Origin: JAUIAI01 sp041396685
Lineage (GTDB): Bacteria; Pseudomonadota; Gammaproteobacteria; Burkholderiales; Burkholderiaceae_E
Direction of reading: 5' to 3'
Assembly: GCA_041396685.1 (NCBI GenBank)
Contig: JAWKYD010000011.1
Coordinates: 172,730-236,729, forward strand
Length of the DNA: 64,000 nucleotides
Shown here: positions 53,382 through 61,454 of the stretch, piece by piece
Numbering within the stretch: position 1 is the first letter of the stretch
Layout: every line of letters starts with the position of its first letter
Program-made: the position numbers and the translations under genes
The notes under the pieces: generated by a model
What the model saw: the letters and a program-made list of their open reading frames with translations, nothing else
The model's database searches: none
What the model was told of the DNA's origin: nothing

Positions 53382-55022
53382 ATGGACAGTGCCGTTCTGA
53401 GTCTGCTGGGGGCCTTCCTGCTGTCGCTGATGGGGCTGTTCGCCTTCATCTGGTCACTGCGCAAGGGACTGCTGATCGAGAACCCGCGGGCGGCCTCGGT
53501 GATCTTTGCGCCCGGCGAGGTCGGTCGCATCGACGATCCCGCGATCGATCCATCAGCCCTGCAGGCCATCCCCGGCGGCGGCGCGCGTGAGTCGGAAGCC
53601 CCCACCGGCAGCGCCGAGGTCGTGGATCGGATCGAGGCCGATCGATCGAGCGCCTTCCCGGTCTTCATGTTCATCGCCTTCGCGTGCTTCTGGCTACTGA
53701 TCGGATCGCTGGCAGGACTGGTGGCGTCGATCAAGCTGCATGCGCCCGACTGGCTGGTCCAGGACGCCTGGCTCACCTTCGGGCGCATCCGCACCGCCCA
53801 CCTCAATGCCGTCATCTACGGCTGGTCGTCCAACGCGGCGCTGGCCGTCGTCGTGTGGCTGCTACCGCGTCTGCTGCGCACTCGCTTGCACGGTGCGATG
53901 TGGGTGATGCTCGGCGGCGCCTTCATCAACGCCGGGATCGCCGCGGGCATCGGCGCGGTGTCAGTGGGCTGGTCCGACGGGATGGAGTTCCTGGAAGTCC
54001 CCTGGCAGATCGACATCTTCATCTTTGTTGGCTTCGCGCTGGTGATCCTGCCGGCGCTGTCCACCCTGGCGAATCGCAAGGTCGAACACCTGTACGTGAG
54101 CGTCTGGTACATGGTGGCCGCGCTGCTGTGGATCGCTGTCCTGTTCGGGGTGGCCAACCTGCCCGGTGTGCACACCGGCGTGCAGCAGGCCACGACGAAC
54201 TGGTGGTACGGCCACAACGCGCTGGGCCTGTGGTTCACCCCGGTCAGTGTCGGCACGATCTACTACTTCCTGCCCAAGGTCATCGGGCGGCCCGTGGTCT
54301 CGTACAACCTGTCGCTGCTGGGTTTCTGGACCCTGGCGTTCTTCTATGGCCAGGTGGGCGGACACCACCTGATCGGCGGCCCGGTGCCGGGCTGGCTCAC
54401 CACGCTCTCGATCGTCCAGAGCGTGATGATGGTGATTCCGGTCATCGCCTTCACCATCAACATGGCCGGCACGCTGGAAGGCCGGATGCAGCTGGCGCGC
54501 CACTCGCCGACCCTGCGCTTCATGATGTTCGGCGGGCTCATGTACCTCGCCTCCTCGGTCGAGGGGTCGCTCGAAGCGCTGCGCAGCGTCAACGCGGTGA
54601 CGCACTTCACCCACTTCACGGTGGCGCATGCGCACCTGGGCATGTACGCCTTCGTCTCGATGGTGATGTTCGGCGCGATCTACTTCATGTTGCCGCGCGT
54701 GCTGAACTGGGAGTGGCCCTATCCGTGGCTGATCTCGCTGCACTTCTGGCTTGCAGCCATCGGCATCGGCATCTATGTCGTCGGCCTGTCCATCGGCGGG
54801 TGGCTGCAGGGGCTGGCCATGCTGGACGCGGCCAGGCCGTTCAACGAATCGGTCACGCTGACCCTGCCCTGGCTGCAGTCGCGCAGCCTCGGCGGCACCT
54901 TGATGACGGTGGGCCACCTCGTCTTCGTCGCGCACTTCGCCGCGATGGCACTGCGCTTCGGCCCGCACCGGGCCGGTGCGGCACTGTTCCGCGAGCCCCG
55001 GGAGCTGGCACATGGAAAATGA
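53382..55022 (+). CDS. cbb3-type oxidase subunit I with CcoS-like N-terminal extension
   Basis: A 546-residue haem-copper oxidase subunit. Residues 1-50 have one helix followed by WSLRKGLLIENP, resembling CcoS, then a linker of about 40 residues and the CcoN fold. Low-spin haem ligand His140, CuB ligands His278, His328 and His329, active-site Tyr322 (six before HH, as in cbb3), and His416/His418 are present. The tyrosine argues for oxygen reduction rather than NO reductase. AGGAAG precedes the ATG at 53382. The next gene overlaps by 11 bases. Confidence 0.85.
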   Translation: MDSAVLSLLGAFLLSLMGLFAFIWSLRKGLLIENPRAASVIFAPGEVGRIDDPAIDPSALQAIPGGGARESEAPTGSAEVVDRIEADRSSAFPVFMFIAFACFWLLIGSLAGLVASIKLHAPDWLVQDAWLTFGRIRTAHLNAVIYGWSSNAALAVVVWLLPRLLRTRLHGAMWVMLGGAFINAGIAAGIGAVSVGWSDGMEFLEVPWQIDIFIFVGFALVILPALSTLANRKVEHLYVSVWYMVAALLWIAVLFGVANLPGVHTGVQQATTNWWYGHNALGLWFTPVSVGTIYYFLPKVIGRPVVSYNLSLLGFWTLAFFYGQVGGHHLIGGPVPGWLTTLSIVQSVMMVIPVIAFTINMAGTLEGRMQLARHSPTLRFMMFGGLMYLASSVEGSLEALRSVNAVTHFTHFTVAHAHLGMYAFVSMVMFGAIYFMLPRVLNWEWPYPWLISLHFWLAAIGIGIYVVGLSIGGWLQGLAMLDAARPFNESVTLTLPWLQSRSLGGTLMTVGHLVFVAHFAAMALRFGPHRAGAALFREPRELAHGK

Positions 55023-55602
55023 GGTCAAGCTGGTGTCGGGCGCCATGGTGGCGCTGGCCGTTGCCACGGCCGCGCTGGTGGTGATGCCCTATGTCCAGGT
55101 ACGCGACATCCAGGCGCCGGCTGCGTTGAAGCCCTACACCGAGCAGCAACTGCGCGGACGCGCGGTCTACATCGCCAACGGATGCGTGTATTGCCACAGT
55201 CAGCAGCCGCGCGACCGGGGCCTAGCACCCGACTACTCGCGCAACTGGGGCCGCGCCTCGGTGCCGGCCGACTACGTCCACGACAAGCCCCATCTGCTGG
55301 GGACGATGCGCACCGGGCCAGACCTCTTCAACATCGGCGCGCGCCAGCCCAGCAAGGACTGGCACCTGGGCCACCTGTACCAGCCGCGTGCCTACGTGCC
55401 CGAATCCATCATGCCGGCCTATCCGTACCTGTTTCGCACCAAGGAGGCTGCCGAGGACGGCGATCAGGTCGTGACGCTGCCGCCGGGCAGCGCGCCCGCC
55501 GGCAAGGTGGTGGTTGCCACCCAGGAAGCACTGGACCTGGTCAAGTACCTGCAGGGCCTGGATCACACCTACCCGGTGCTGTCGGCTGCCGACGCACCCT
55601 GA
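55012..55602 (+). CDS. CcoO-like monohaem cytochrome c subunit
   Basis: A 196-residue membrane-anchored cytochrome c. A single helix (about residues 8-27) leads to the haem site CVYCH at 58-62 and a methionine ligand at 134 in ESIMPAYPYLF, as in the CcoO subunit of cbb3 oxidases. It passes electrons to subunit I, whose gene it overlaps by 11 bases. CcoO proteins are normally of this size. GGAG precedes the ATG. Confidence 0.9.
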   Translation: MENEVKLVSGAMVALAVATAALVVMPYVQVRDIQAPAALKPYTEQQLRGRAVYIANGCVYCHSQQPRDRGLAPDYSRNWGRASVPADYVHDKPHLLGTMRTGPDLFNIGARQPSKDWHLGHLYQPRAYVPESIMPAYPYLFRTKEAAEDGDQVVTLPPGSAPAGKVVVATQEALDLVKYLQGLDHTYPVLSAADAP

Positions 55603-55617
55603 GCCGACGAGGGGCCC

Positions 55618-56235
55618 ATGCGCACACCCGAAGCACCCGAACCGCGTGCCCAGACGCGGGAAAACGCCGAACCCTCGGAGCGGATCCGACCCGTGCCTCT
55701 GCTGGCGGCGATGGTCACGCTCGCGATGGTGGTGTTCGGCGCGGGTTACCTGATGCTATCCGACCCCTTCGGTCGGGCCGACCTCGGTGACCGGCGCACG
55801 CTCGCCGACCTGTCATCCGCCAAGCCGAACGCGGCGGGTGGCGGTGCCGCCGCAAAGGAAGACGGCAAGGCCTTGTTCGCCACCCACTGCGCTGCTTGCC
55901 ACCAGCCCACGGGCAAGGGTCTGCCGGGGGTTTTCCCGCCGCTGGACGGATCGCAGTGGGTCACCGGCGAGGCCCGTACCCTGGTTGCGATCCTGTTGCA
56001 CGGCATCTCCGGTGAGATCGAAGTCGAGGGACAAACCTACAAGGGCTTGATGCCTTCGTTCAAGCAGCTCAGCGACGCACAGATTGCCGCGCTCGCGAGC
56101 CACATCCGCTCCGGATGGTCCAACACGGCGGGTCCCGTCACCGTCGAGCAGGTCGATGCGGCGCGCAAGGCCATCCCGCGTGACACGCCCTTTGCCGGCG
56201 GGGGCGAACTCAAGGCGCTGGCAGCCTCGAAGTGA
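55618..56235 (+). CDS. Membrane-anchored monohaem cytochrome c
   Basis: A 205-residue cytochrome c. After a polar lead, one helix (about residues 26-46) anchors a domain with CAACH at 91-95 and methionine ligand 145 in YKGLMPSF. It takes the place of the dihaem CcoP subunit: only one haem site is seen, and no CcoP-like second site. It is located between the CcoO-like and Sco genes and overlaps the latter. Confidence 0.85.
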   Translation: MRTPEAPEPRAQTRENAEPSERIRPVPLLAAMVTLAMVVFGAGYLMLSDPFGRADLGDRRTLADLSSAKPNAAGGGAAAKEDGKALFATHCAACHQPTGKGLPGVFPPLDGSQWVTGEARTLVAILLHGISGEIEVEGQTYKGLMPSFKQLSDAQIAALASHIRSGWSNTAGPVTVEQVDAARKAIPRDTPFAGGGELKALAASK

Positions 56236-56873
56236 TGTGGCGCACCGCCTGCCTCGTCCTGGCCATCACGCTGATGGCATACCACGCCGGCGCCTGGCTC
56301 ACGCAGGACTATCGCGTCTGGACGTCCGAGGGCGCGCGTCGGCTCCTCGTGGCGCAGGCACCCGTGGCCGCACCAGATATCGCGATGATCCGATCGGATG
56401 GGGCCGTGCGACGCTTGCCCGACCTGCTGCGCGCTCGCGGGGCGATCACCGTGGTCGATTTCGTCTACACACGGTGCCCGACCGTGTGCCTCGCGCTCGG
56501 ATCGGTCTTCCAGCAGATGCAGGCTGAACTTGCCGCCGACGACACCCCGGCCGCCGCGCGCATTCGGCTCCTGTCCATCAGCTTTGATCCGGCTCACGAC
56601 ACGCCGGCCGCACTTTCCGCCTACAGCCAGACCCAGCGCGCGGACCCTGGGCGCTGGCAGTGGGCCGTTCCCGCGCGAGCCGTAGAACTCGATCGGCTCC
56701 TGCGTGCATTTGGGGTGGTCGTGATTCCGGACGGGTTGGGCGGCTACACACACAACGCCGGACTGCTGGTCATCGACCACGACGGACGGTTGGTACGCGT
56801 CTTCGAACCCACCGAGATGTCATCTGCGTTGACGTTTGCGCGGCGGCTGGCCGCTGCAGAGTCCGTCTCATGA
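56232..56873 (+). CDS. SCO1/SenC-family copper chaperone
   Basis: A 213-residue thioredoxin-fold membrane-anchored protein. The copper-binding pair is Cys82 and Cys86 in RCPTVCLA, with the partner histidine in GYTHNAG. It delivers copper to the CuB centre of haem-copper oxidases, which explains its place in the oxidase array. The GTG at 56232 overlaps the cytochrome stop (GTGA); ATG at 56235 is equally possible. Confidence 0.88.
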   Translation: MMWRTACLVLAITLMAYHAGAWLTQDYRVWTSEGARRLLVAQAPVAAPDIAMIRSDGAVRRLPDLLRARGAITVVDFVYTRCPTVCLALGSVFQQMQAELAADDTPAAARIRLLSISFDPAHDTPAALSAYSQTQRADPGRWQWAVPARAVELDRLLRAFGVVVIPDGLGGYTHNAGLLVIDHDGRLVRVFEPTEMSSALTFARRLAAAESVS

Positions 56874-57514
56874 GGACCGCCTTCGCAGCGCCGCTCCAAC
56901 GCCAGGCATGGGCTGGAGCGGTCCTCCTCGCAACGCTGCTGTCCGGCCCGATCCGCTCCACGCTCGAAGCAAGCATGTCGACCCACATGCTGATTCAGTT
57001 TCCCCTGCTGCTACTGGCCGGCGCGCTGCTGGGTCATGCCGTACCCGCATCGCTGAGCGTTCGTCTGCAGACTTGGAACGCACACGGCATGGCCGGACTG
57101 GTCTGGGCGGCCCTGGTCCTGGCACTGGCGATGGTGCCCCGGCTGCTCGACCTCGTGCTCGTCGATCCCCACCTGGAAGCGCTCAAGGTGGCCGCCCTCG
57201 TGACCAGTGGCGCCGCGCTGCGTGCCTCATGGACTCAGGCGGGCACCGTTCTGCAAGGATTCTTCCTCGGCAACGCCCTGCCGATGATGGCGATCGCCGG
57301 TTGGCTCTACGAGACCTCACCCGTGCGCGTGTGCAACGCCTATCGGCTCGACGAGCAACAGCAGCTGGGGCAGGCGCTGGGCTGGCTGGCCGCCGCCGTG
57401 GCATTCGCCTGGCTTGGCCGGTTGATGTGGCGGCTGCGGCAAGCGTCGGCGGGCGACGGCGACTGCTCGAAGGCTCTTGGTCTCCTTCAACCGCGAGGTC
57501 TGCAACATGACTGA
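56870..57514 (+). CDS. Membrane protein of the oxidase array, unknown function
   Basis: A 214-residue protein with about five hydrophobic helices; MSTHMLIQFPLLLLAGALLGH at residues 35-55 is followed by further helices. A histidine-methionine rich second helix and position after Sco suggest an assembly or haem/copper-handling role, but I do not recognise the family. It overlaps Sco by 4 bases (ATGA) and the following gene by 8 bases, so it belongs to the same operon. Confidence 0.7.
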   Translation: MRTAFAAPLQRQAWAGAVLLATLLSGPIRSTLEASMSTHMLIQFPLLLLAGALLGHAVPASLSVRLQTWNAHGMAGLVWAALVLALAMVPRLLDLVLVDPHLEALKVAALVTSGAALRASWTQAGTVLQGFFLGNALPMMAIAGWLYETSPVRVCNAYRLDEQQQLGQALGWLAAAVAFAWLGRLMWRLRQASAGDGDCSKALGLLQPRGLQHD

Positions 57515-57962
57515 CCCCAAGCGAATGTCGGATGCCTCGTCCGACCGCACGGACGAACACGCCTCCGACCCCCGAAAGCTGATCCCCGCGTTGCAGGAGT
57601 TGCTCGCTGCCGAGCGCGCTGGCGCGCAAGTGGCAGTCGAAAGCCTGCGCCAGGCGACCGACCCCGCGCAGCGCCAACTGCTCGAGCGCATCCGGGCCGG
57701 CGAAGCAGACAGCTGTCGGCGCCTGATCGCGTGTCTCGAGCACCTGGGCACGGAACCGTCCCGCGAGATCGGTTCGTTTCACGCCAAAGCCATGGCGATC
57801 GACGACATCGCTCAGCGCCTGGCCTTCATCGACCGCGGGCAACGCTGGGTGATCCGACGCATCCAGTCGGAACTGCCCCACTGCGGGGATCCGCGGATTC
57901 GGCAGGAGCTGGAGGTCGTGCTTCGCACCCATGAGGTCAACAGTCAGTGGGCGCCCATGTGA
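57507..57962 (+). CDS. Small helical (ferritin-like?) protein, DUF6306-like
   Basis: A 151-residue soluble protein. LQELLAAERAGAQVAVESLR and a later SREIGSFHAKAMAIDDIAQRL give four long helices with Glu, His and Asp placed like ferritin-like proteins; the DUF6306 label is from memory of this pattern. GAGG stands before the ATG at 57507. It overlaps the membrane-protein gene by 8 bases and the SirB2-like gene by 4, so it is part of the same array. Metal binding is possible but not shown. Confidence 0.5.
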   Translation: MTDPKRMSDASSDRTDEHASDPRKLIPALQELLAAERAGAQVAVESLRQATDPAQRQLLERIRAGEADSCRRLIACLEHLGTEPSREIGSFHAKAMAIDDIAQRLAFIDRGQRWVIRRIQSELPHCGDPRIRQELEVVLRTHEVNSQWAPM

Positions 57963-58378
57963 TTGCCGTGCCAAGCAGCGATCTTTATCCCACCATCAAA
58001 GCCCTGCATGTCGGGCTGGCACTCGGCAGCGGCGGGCTGTTCGCGCTGCGCGGTGCGGTCTCGTTGAGCGGGGCGACACCGGTCCTGCTCGCCCCCGCAC
58101 GTACGCTGAGTTATCTCATCGACACCGCCCTTCTCGGCGCCGCGATCGCCCTGCTGTTCATCCTCCGACTCGACCCTCTGGTGACGCCCTGGGTCCTCGC
58201 CAAGCTCGCACTCCTCGTCGTCTACATCGTGCTGGGGTCCCTCGCACTCAAGCGTGCGCGCACACAGGCCGGTCGTGCCGTGTCGTTCCTGGGTGCCATG
58301 GCCTGCTTTGCCGCCATCTACGCCGTGGCGCGCAGTCACGATCCGCTCGCCTTCCTGGTCTGGCTGCCCCGGCCATGA
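57959..58378 (+). CDS. SirB2-family membrane protein
   Basis: A 139-residue protein with four predicted membrane helices. The start LYPTIKALHVGLALGSGGLFALRG and the pattern around DPLVTPWVLAKLALLVVYIVLGSLALKR resemble SirB2. Proteins of this family are of unknown function but often lie next to haem-copper oxidase or cytochrome genes. GTG 57959 is favoured by its GTGA overlap with the preceding gene; GTG at 57947 is also possible. Confidence 0.75.
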   Translation: MIAVPSSDLYPTIKALHVGLALGSGGLFALRGAVSLSGATPVLLAPARTLSYLIDTALLGAAIALLFILRLDPLVTPWVLAKLALLVVYIVLGSLALKRARTQAGRAVSFLGAMACFAAIYAVARSHDPLAFLVWLPRP

Positions 58379-58440
58379 TGAACAGACGGGTCGGCATCAT
58401 CCGAATGCGACGCTCTGTTTCTCGATAGGAGGATCGCCTC

Positions 58441-59001
58441 ATGACCGGATTCGTCAGGCTTACCGAGCCAGGCGCCTCGGCAATCGCTCCGAGCTTCGAC
58501 ACCCCGTTTGCCATGCTGGCCGAGTGCCACCGAAAAGTGCAGGCGCAGTGCGCCCTGCTGCAGCGCCTCGTGCCTTATCTGGCCGCACATGGGGTCGACC
58601 AGGCCGCCCGAGAGGCCGCCGAAACCGTCTTGCGCTACTTCGATCTCGCTGCACCGAAGCATCACGCTGACGAGGAGGAGGACCTCTTTCCAGCGCTCAT
58701 CGAGTCCATGGCGGGCTCCGACGCAGTGTGTTTACACGACATCATCGCCGCCCTTGGTTCGGATCATGAGTCCCTGGAGCGGCGATGGTCGTCTATCCGG
58801 GTCGAACTGCTGAAGGTGACCGCAGGCGTACCGGTCGCGCTCGACGAGACGGAGGTCTATGCCTTCGCGGATCAATACGCGGCGCACATCGCACGAGAAG
58901 AACGCGAAGTGCTGCCGATGGCCGAGCGGCTGTTGTCTGCCGATGCGATCGAGCAGATCGGTCGATCGATGCGACGCCGGCGCGATGAGGGTCGAGCATG
59001 A
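58441..59001 (+). CDS. Hemerythrin HHE-domain protein
   Basis: A 186-residue HHE-type hemerythrin. Iron-binding histidines and acidic residues appear in the order LAECHRK, KHHADEEEDLFPAL, LGSDHESLE and YAAHIAREEREVLP, the diiron pattern. Relatives repair Fe-S clusters after NO stress (YtfE/RIC) or bind O2. Its presence supports an NO-defence role for the array. A GGAGG-like site (TAGGAGGATCG) precedes the ATG. It is coupled to the downstream gene by an ATGA overlap. Confidence 0.9.
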   Translation: MTGFVRLTEPGASAIAPSFDTPFAMLAECHRKVQAQCALLQRLVPYLAAHGVDQAAREAAETVLRYFDLAAPKHHADEEEDLFPALIESMAGSDAVCLHDIIAALGSDHESLERRWSSIRVELLKVTAGVPVALDETEVYAFADQYAAHIAREEREVLPMAERLLSADAIEQIGRSMRRRRDEGRA

Positions 59002-59726
59002 GCGCAGCAGCGCACGGCGTACCCGATGCGGGTGAGCATCAGGATTCGCCCCTGACGCTGCCGGAATTGAAGCTTTGGAGGAGCGCACAGCGGCGGCACC
59101 TGATTGCTCAGCGTTTGGCGGTGCCCGATCCCTTGCGGCGAGTATGGCGTGAGCAAATCGATGCGAACCTGCTGAAAGCGTTTCCCGATCTCCACCAGGG
59201 CGTGGTCGCCTTGTGCTGGCCGATCCAAGGCGAGTACGACGCCCGGCATCTCGCGACCAGGCTGCGAGACCGAGGAGCGCTCACGGCGCTTCCTGTGGTG
59301 GTCGCGCCGCGCACGCCGCTCGTGTTTCGGCACTGGCAACCCGGCGTGGCGATGCGGCGCGGTCCGATGGGCATCGCCGAGCCCTTCGATGCGCCGGAGG
59401 TGACACCGAACACGGTGCTGCTCCCGGTCAACGGTTGGGATGAGGCGGGCTATCGGCTGGGATACGGCGCCGGCTTCTTCGACCGGACGCTCGCAGCACT
59501 TTCCCGTCGGCCCCGTGTCATCGGCGTGGGCTACGAGATGGGGCGGCTTGCCACCATTCATCCGCAGTCATGGGATATGCCACTGGATGCCGTAGCTACC
59601 GAGCGCGGAGTCCTGTTTTGGGCACGAAGACCCATAGATAACCTGTCGAGTCCTGAGCCTTGGGGAACGGACGACGGTCGTCGCACGACGTCGACCCAAT
59701 TGCGCCTCAGCGAGGAGTCCGACTGA
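58998..59726 (+). CDS. 5-formyltetrahydrofolate cyclo-ligase family protein
   Basis: A 242-residue protein with the 5-formyl-THF cyclo-ligase pattern: GYGAGFFDRTLAAL near 155, VALCWPIQGEYD early, and ATERGVLF. It interconverts folate derivatives. A copy here is odd, inside an accessory array; it might be a mobile copy that balances one-carbon metabolism, or simply a co-acquired gene. The C-terminal 30 residues (Ser/Thr-rich) extend beyond the family. It overlaps hemerythrin by 4 bases. Confidence 0.85.
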   Translation: MSAAAHGVPDAGEHQDSPLTLPELKLWRSAQRRHLIAQRLAVPDPLRRVWREQIDANLLKAFPDLHQGVVALCWPIQGEYDARHLATRLRDRGALTALPVVVAPRTPLVFRHWQPGVAMRRGPMGIAEPFDAPEVTPNTVLLPVNGWDEAGYRLGYGAGFFDRTLAALSRRPRVIGVGYEMGRLATIHPQSWDMPLDAVATERGVLFWARRPIDNLSSPEPWGTDDGRRTTSTQLRLSEESD

Positions 59727-60056
59727 ATGACGCACGTGGTCACCGAAGCCTGCATCAAGTGCAAGTACACCGATTGCGTCGATGTGTGTCCTGTCGATGC
59801 GTTTCGGGAGGGGCCGAACATGTTGGTGATCGATCCGAACGACTGTATCGATTGCGCGCTGTGCGTTCCGGAATGCCCTGTCTCGGCCATCTTTGCCGAG
59901 GAAGACACGCCTGCCGATCAGTTGGACTTCCTTCCGATCAATGCCCGTTTGGCAGCACGCTGGAAACCCATCACCCGCGGCAAGGGGGCACTTCCCGATG
60001 CCGACATGTGGGCACAGGTGCAAGACAAGCGTCACCTGCTCGACGAGGGCGAGTGA
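59727..60056 (+). CDS. fdxA: 7Fe ferredoxin (FdxA type)
   Basis: A 109-residue ferredoxin. Cys9, Cys12 and Cys17 with Cys21 and the second set Cys40, Cys43, Cys46 and Cys50 match the 3Fe-4S plus 4Fe-4S layout of Azotobacter FdI. It ends with the long FdxA tail. It starts at the base immediately after the ligase stop. It could carry electrons for the array, for example to the oxygenase-like protein after it. Confidence 0.92.
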   Translation: MTHVVTEACIKCKYTDCVDVCPVDAFREGPNMLVIDPNDCIDCALCVPECPVSAIFAEEDTPADQLDFLPINARLAARWKPITRGKGALPDADMWAQVQDKRHLLDEGE

Positions 60057-60083
60057 CTGTTTTCCGCAAAGCAAAGGCATCAC

Positions 60084-61118
60084 ATGAACGGACTGTCCAC
60101 ACGCTTGACCCATGCCCTGGCGCTGCAGCACCCGGTGGTTTCGGCGCCGATGGCCTTTGCTGCGGGAGGCGCGCTGGCCGCCGCCGTCAGCCGGGCCGGC
60201 GGCTTGGGCCTGATAGGCGGCGGCTACGGAGACGCGTCCTGGTTGGAGGAGCAGTTCGCCTTGACCCAGGACGTGCGGGTGGGGGTGGGATTCATCACCT
60301 GGTCACTGGCGCGTTCGCCGTCCCTGCTGGGCGATGCGCTCAGGCATCGGCCTGCCGCGGTCATGCTGTCCTTCGGAGATCCACGCCCGTTCGCAGATGA
60401 GATTCACGATGCGGGCGCGAAGTTGATCTGCCAGTGCCAGGATCTCAACCATGTGATGGCAGCGCTGGAGGCCGGCGCAGACGCGGTCGTTGCGCAGGGC
60501 GCCGAGGCAGGCGGACATGGTGCGCTGCGGGGAACCCTCTCTCTCGTGCCGGAGGTGGCCGATCTGCTGCGCGAATGCGCGCCCGACACCCCGCTCCTGG
60601 CCGCGGGCGGCATCGCGGACGGAAGGGGATTGGCGGCGGCGCTCATGCTTGGCGCCGATGGCGTGCTGGTCGGCACGCGGCTGTGGGCTTCGAGTGAAGC
60701 GCTGGTGAGCCCACGGCACCACGAGGCGATCGTGGAAAGCACCGGCGATGCGACGCTGCGTACAACCGTTCCCGACATCGTGCGGCGACTTCCCTGGCCT
60801 CCCGGTTTCACCGCCCGGGTTCGGCGCAACGCTTTCACTAACCGATGGCACGGACGCGAACGGGATCTGCAGCGCCAACTGGACGCGGAAGCACCTCGCT
60901 ACCAGCGCGCCATCGCGGCGGGCGATCCGGACGAGGCGGCCGTGTGGTTCGGGGAAGCCGCCGGGCTCGTCCCCTCGATCGAGCCCGCCGCGGCGATCAT
61001 CCAGCGAATGGTGCAGGAGGCCGGGCTGCAACTATCGCGATTTGGCGGCCTTACGACAAGCGGGGCAAGCGATTCGTCGACCTGTCCCGTTGTCGCACCA
61101 GCTACTGGTAGCCGATGA
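60084..61118 (+). CDS. Nitronate monooxygenase-like flavoprotein
   Basis: A 344-residue TIM-barrel protein with the 2-nitropropane dioxygenase pattern: an early PVVSAPMAFAAGG, VVAQGAEAGGHG and AAGGIADGRGLAAALMLGADGVLVGTR (in parts) that bind FMN. Such enzymes oxidise toxic alkyl nitronates; relatives are often annotated as nitronate monooxygenase though other roles occur. A nitrogen-stress theme fits NsrR and NnrS. It overlaps the last gene of the array by 4 bases. Confidence 0.88.
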   Translation: MNGLSTRLTHALALQHPVVSAPMAFAAGGALAAAVSRAGGLGLIGGGYGDASWLEEQFALTQDVRVGVGFITWSLARSPSLLGDALRHRPAAVMLSFGDPRPFADEIHDAGAKLICQCQDLNHVMAALEAGADAVVAQGAEAGGHGALRGTLSLVPEVADLLRECAPDTPLLAAGGIADGRGLAAALMLGADGVLVGTRLWASSEALVSPRHHEAIVESTGDATLRTTVPDIVRRLPWPPGFTARVRRNAFTNRWHGRERDLQRQLDAEAPRYQRAIAAGDPDEAAVWFGEAAGLVPSIEPAAAIIQRMVQEAGLQLSRFGGLTTSGASDSSTCPVVAPATGSR

Positions 61119-61450
61119 GCAAAGCCACCGCATCCACCGCTCCGACATCGCCGACCGTCGCGCCCAGCGACGTCTTCAATGGCGCCACCGTTCGCCGTCG
61201 ATTCGTGACGGCGGTGCTTGAGATCGTCAAGCGAACCGCAACTGGCCATCGCACCTTCATCGAAGGAACCATGGTCTCGTCCTCCCAGGGCGACGAGTGG
61301 ACGCTGCCCTCTGGCACTGCGCTGCGGACGCCTTCGTTCTGGGGCCGTCCCAGTTCTCTTTTCATTGAAGGAGAGGAGGCTCGCGCAGCCATCCTCAAGG
61401 CGCTCGGCGTTGAACTGAGCCGAAGTCCAACCTATCGCAAGTACCGCTGA
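61115..61450 (+). CDS. Hypothetical 111-residue protein
   Basis: No family is recognised. After a Ser/Thr/Ala-rich lead (residues 1-20), the product has FNGATVRRRFVTAVLEIVKR and an EEARAAILKALGVELSRSPTY-like end, looking like a small helical domain. It overlaps the nitronate monooxygenase stop (ATGA), so it is probably the last gene of the array. It ends 4 bases from the converging DUF4400 gene, at which point mobile-element genes begin. Confidence 0.6.
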   Translation: MSKATASTAPTSPTVAPSDVFNGATVRRRFVTAVLEIVKRTATGHRTFIEGTMVSSSQGDEWTLPSGTALRTPSFWGRPSSLFIEGEEARAAILKALGVELSRSPTYRKYR

Positions 61451-61454
61451 CCGG

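Noticed and set aside
53382..55022. Nitric oxide reductase identity for the oxidase subunit, suggested by NsrR and NnrS next to it
   Set aside because: Tyr322 lies six residues before the HH pair, the place of the cbb3 active-site tyrosine, and the CcoO-like partner is of oxidase type. NO reduction as a side activity is not excluded.
53684..55084. A 466-residue open frame within the oxidase gene region
   Set aside because: It is a shifted frame of the cbb3-like subunit, Arg/Gly-rich and without hydrophobic segments.
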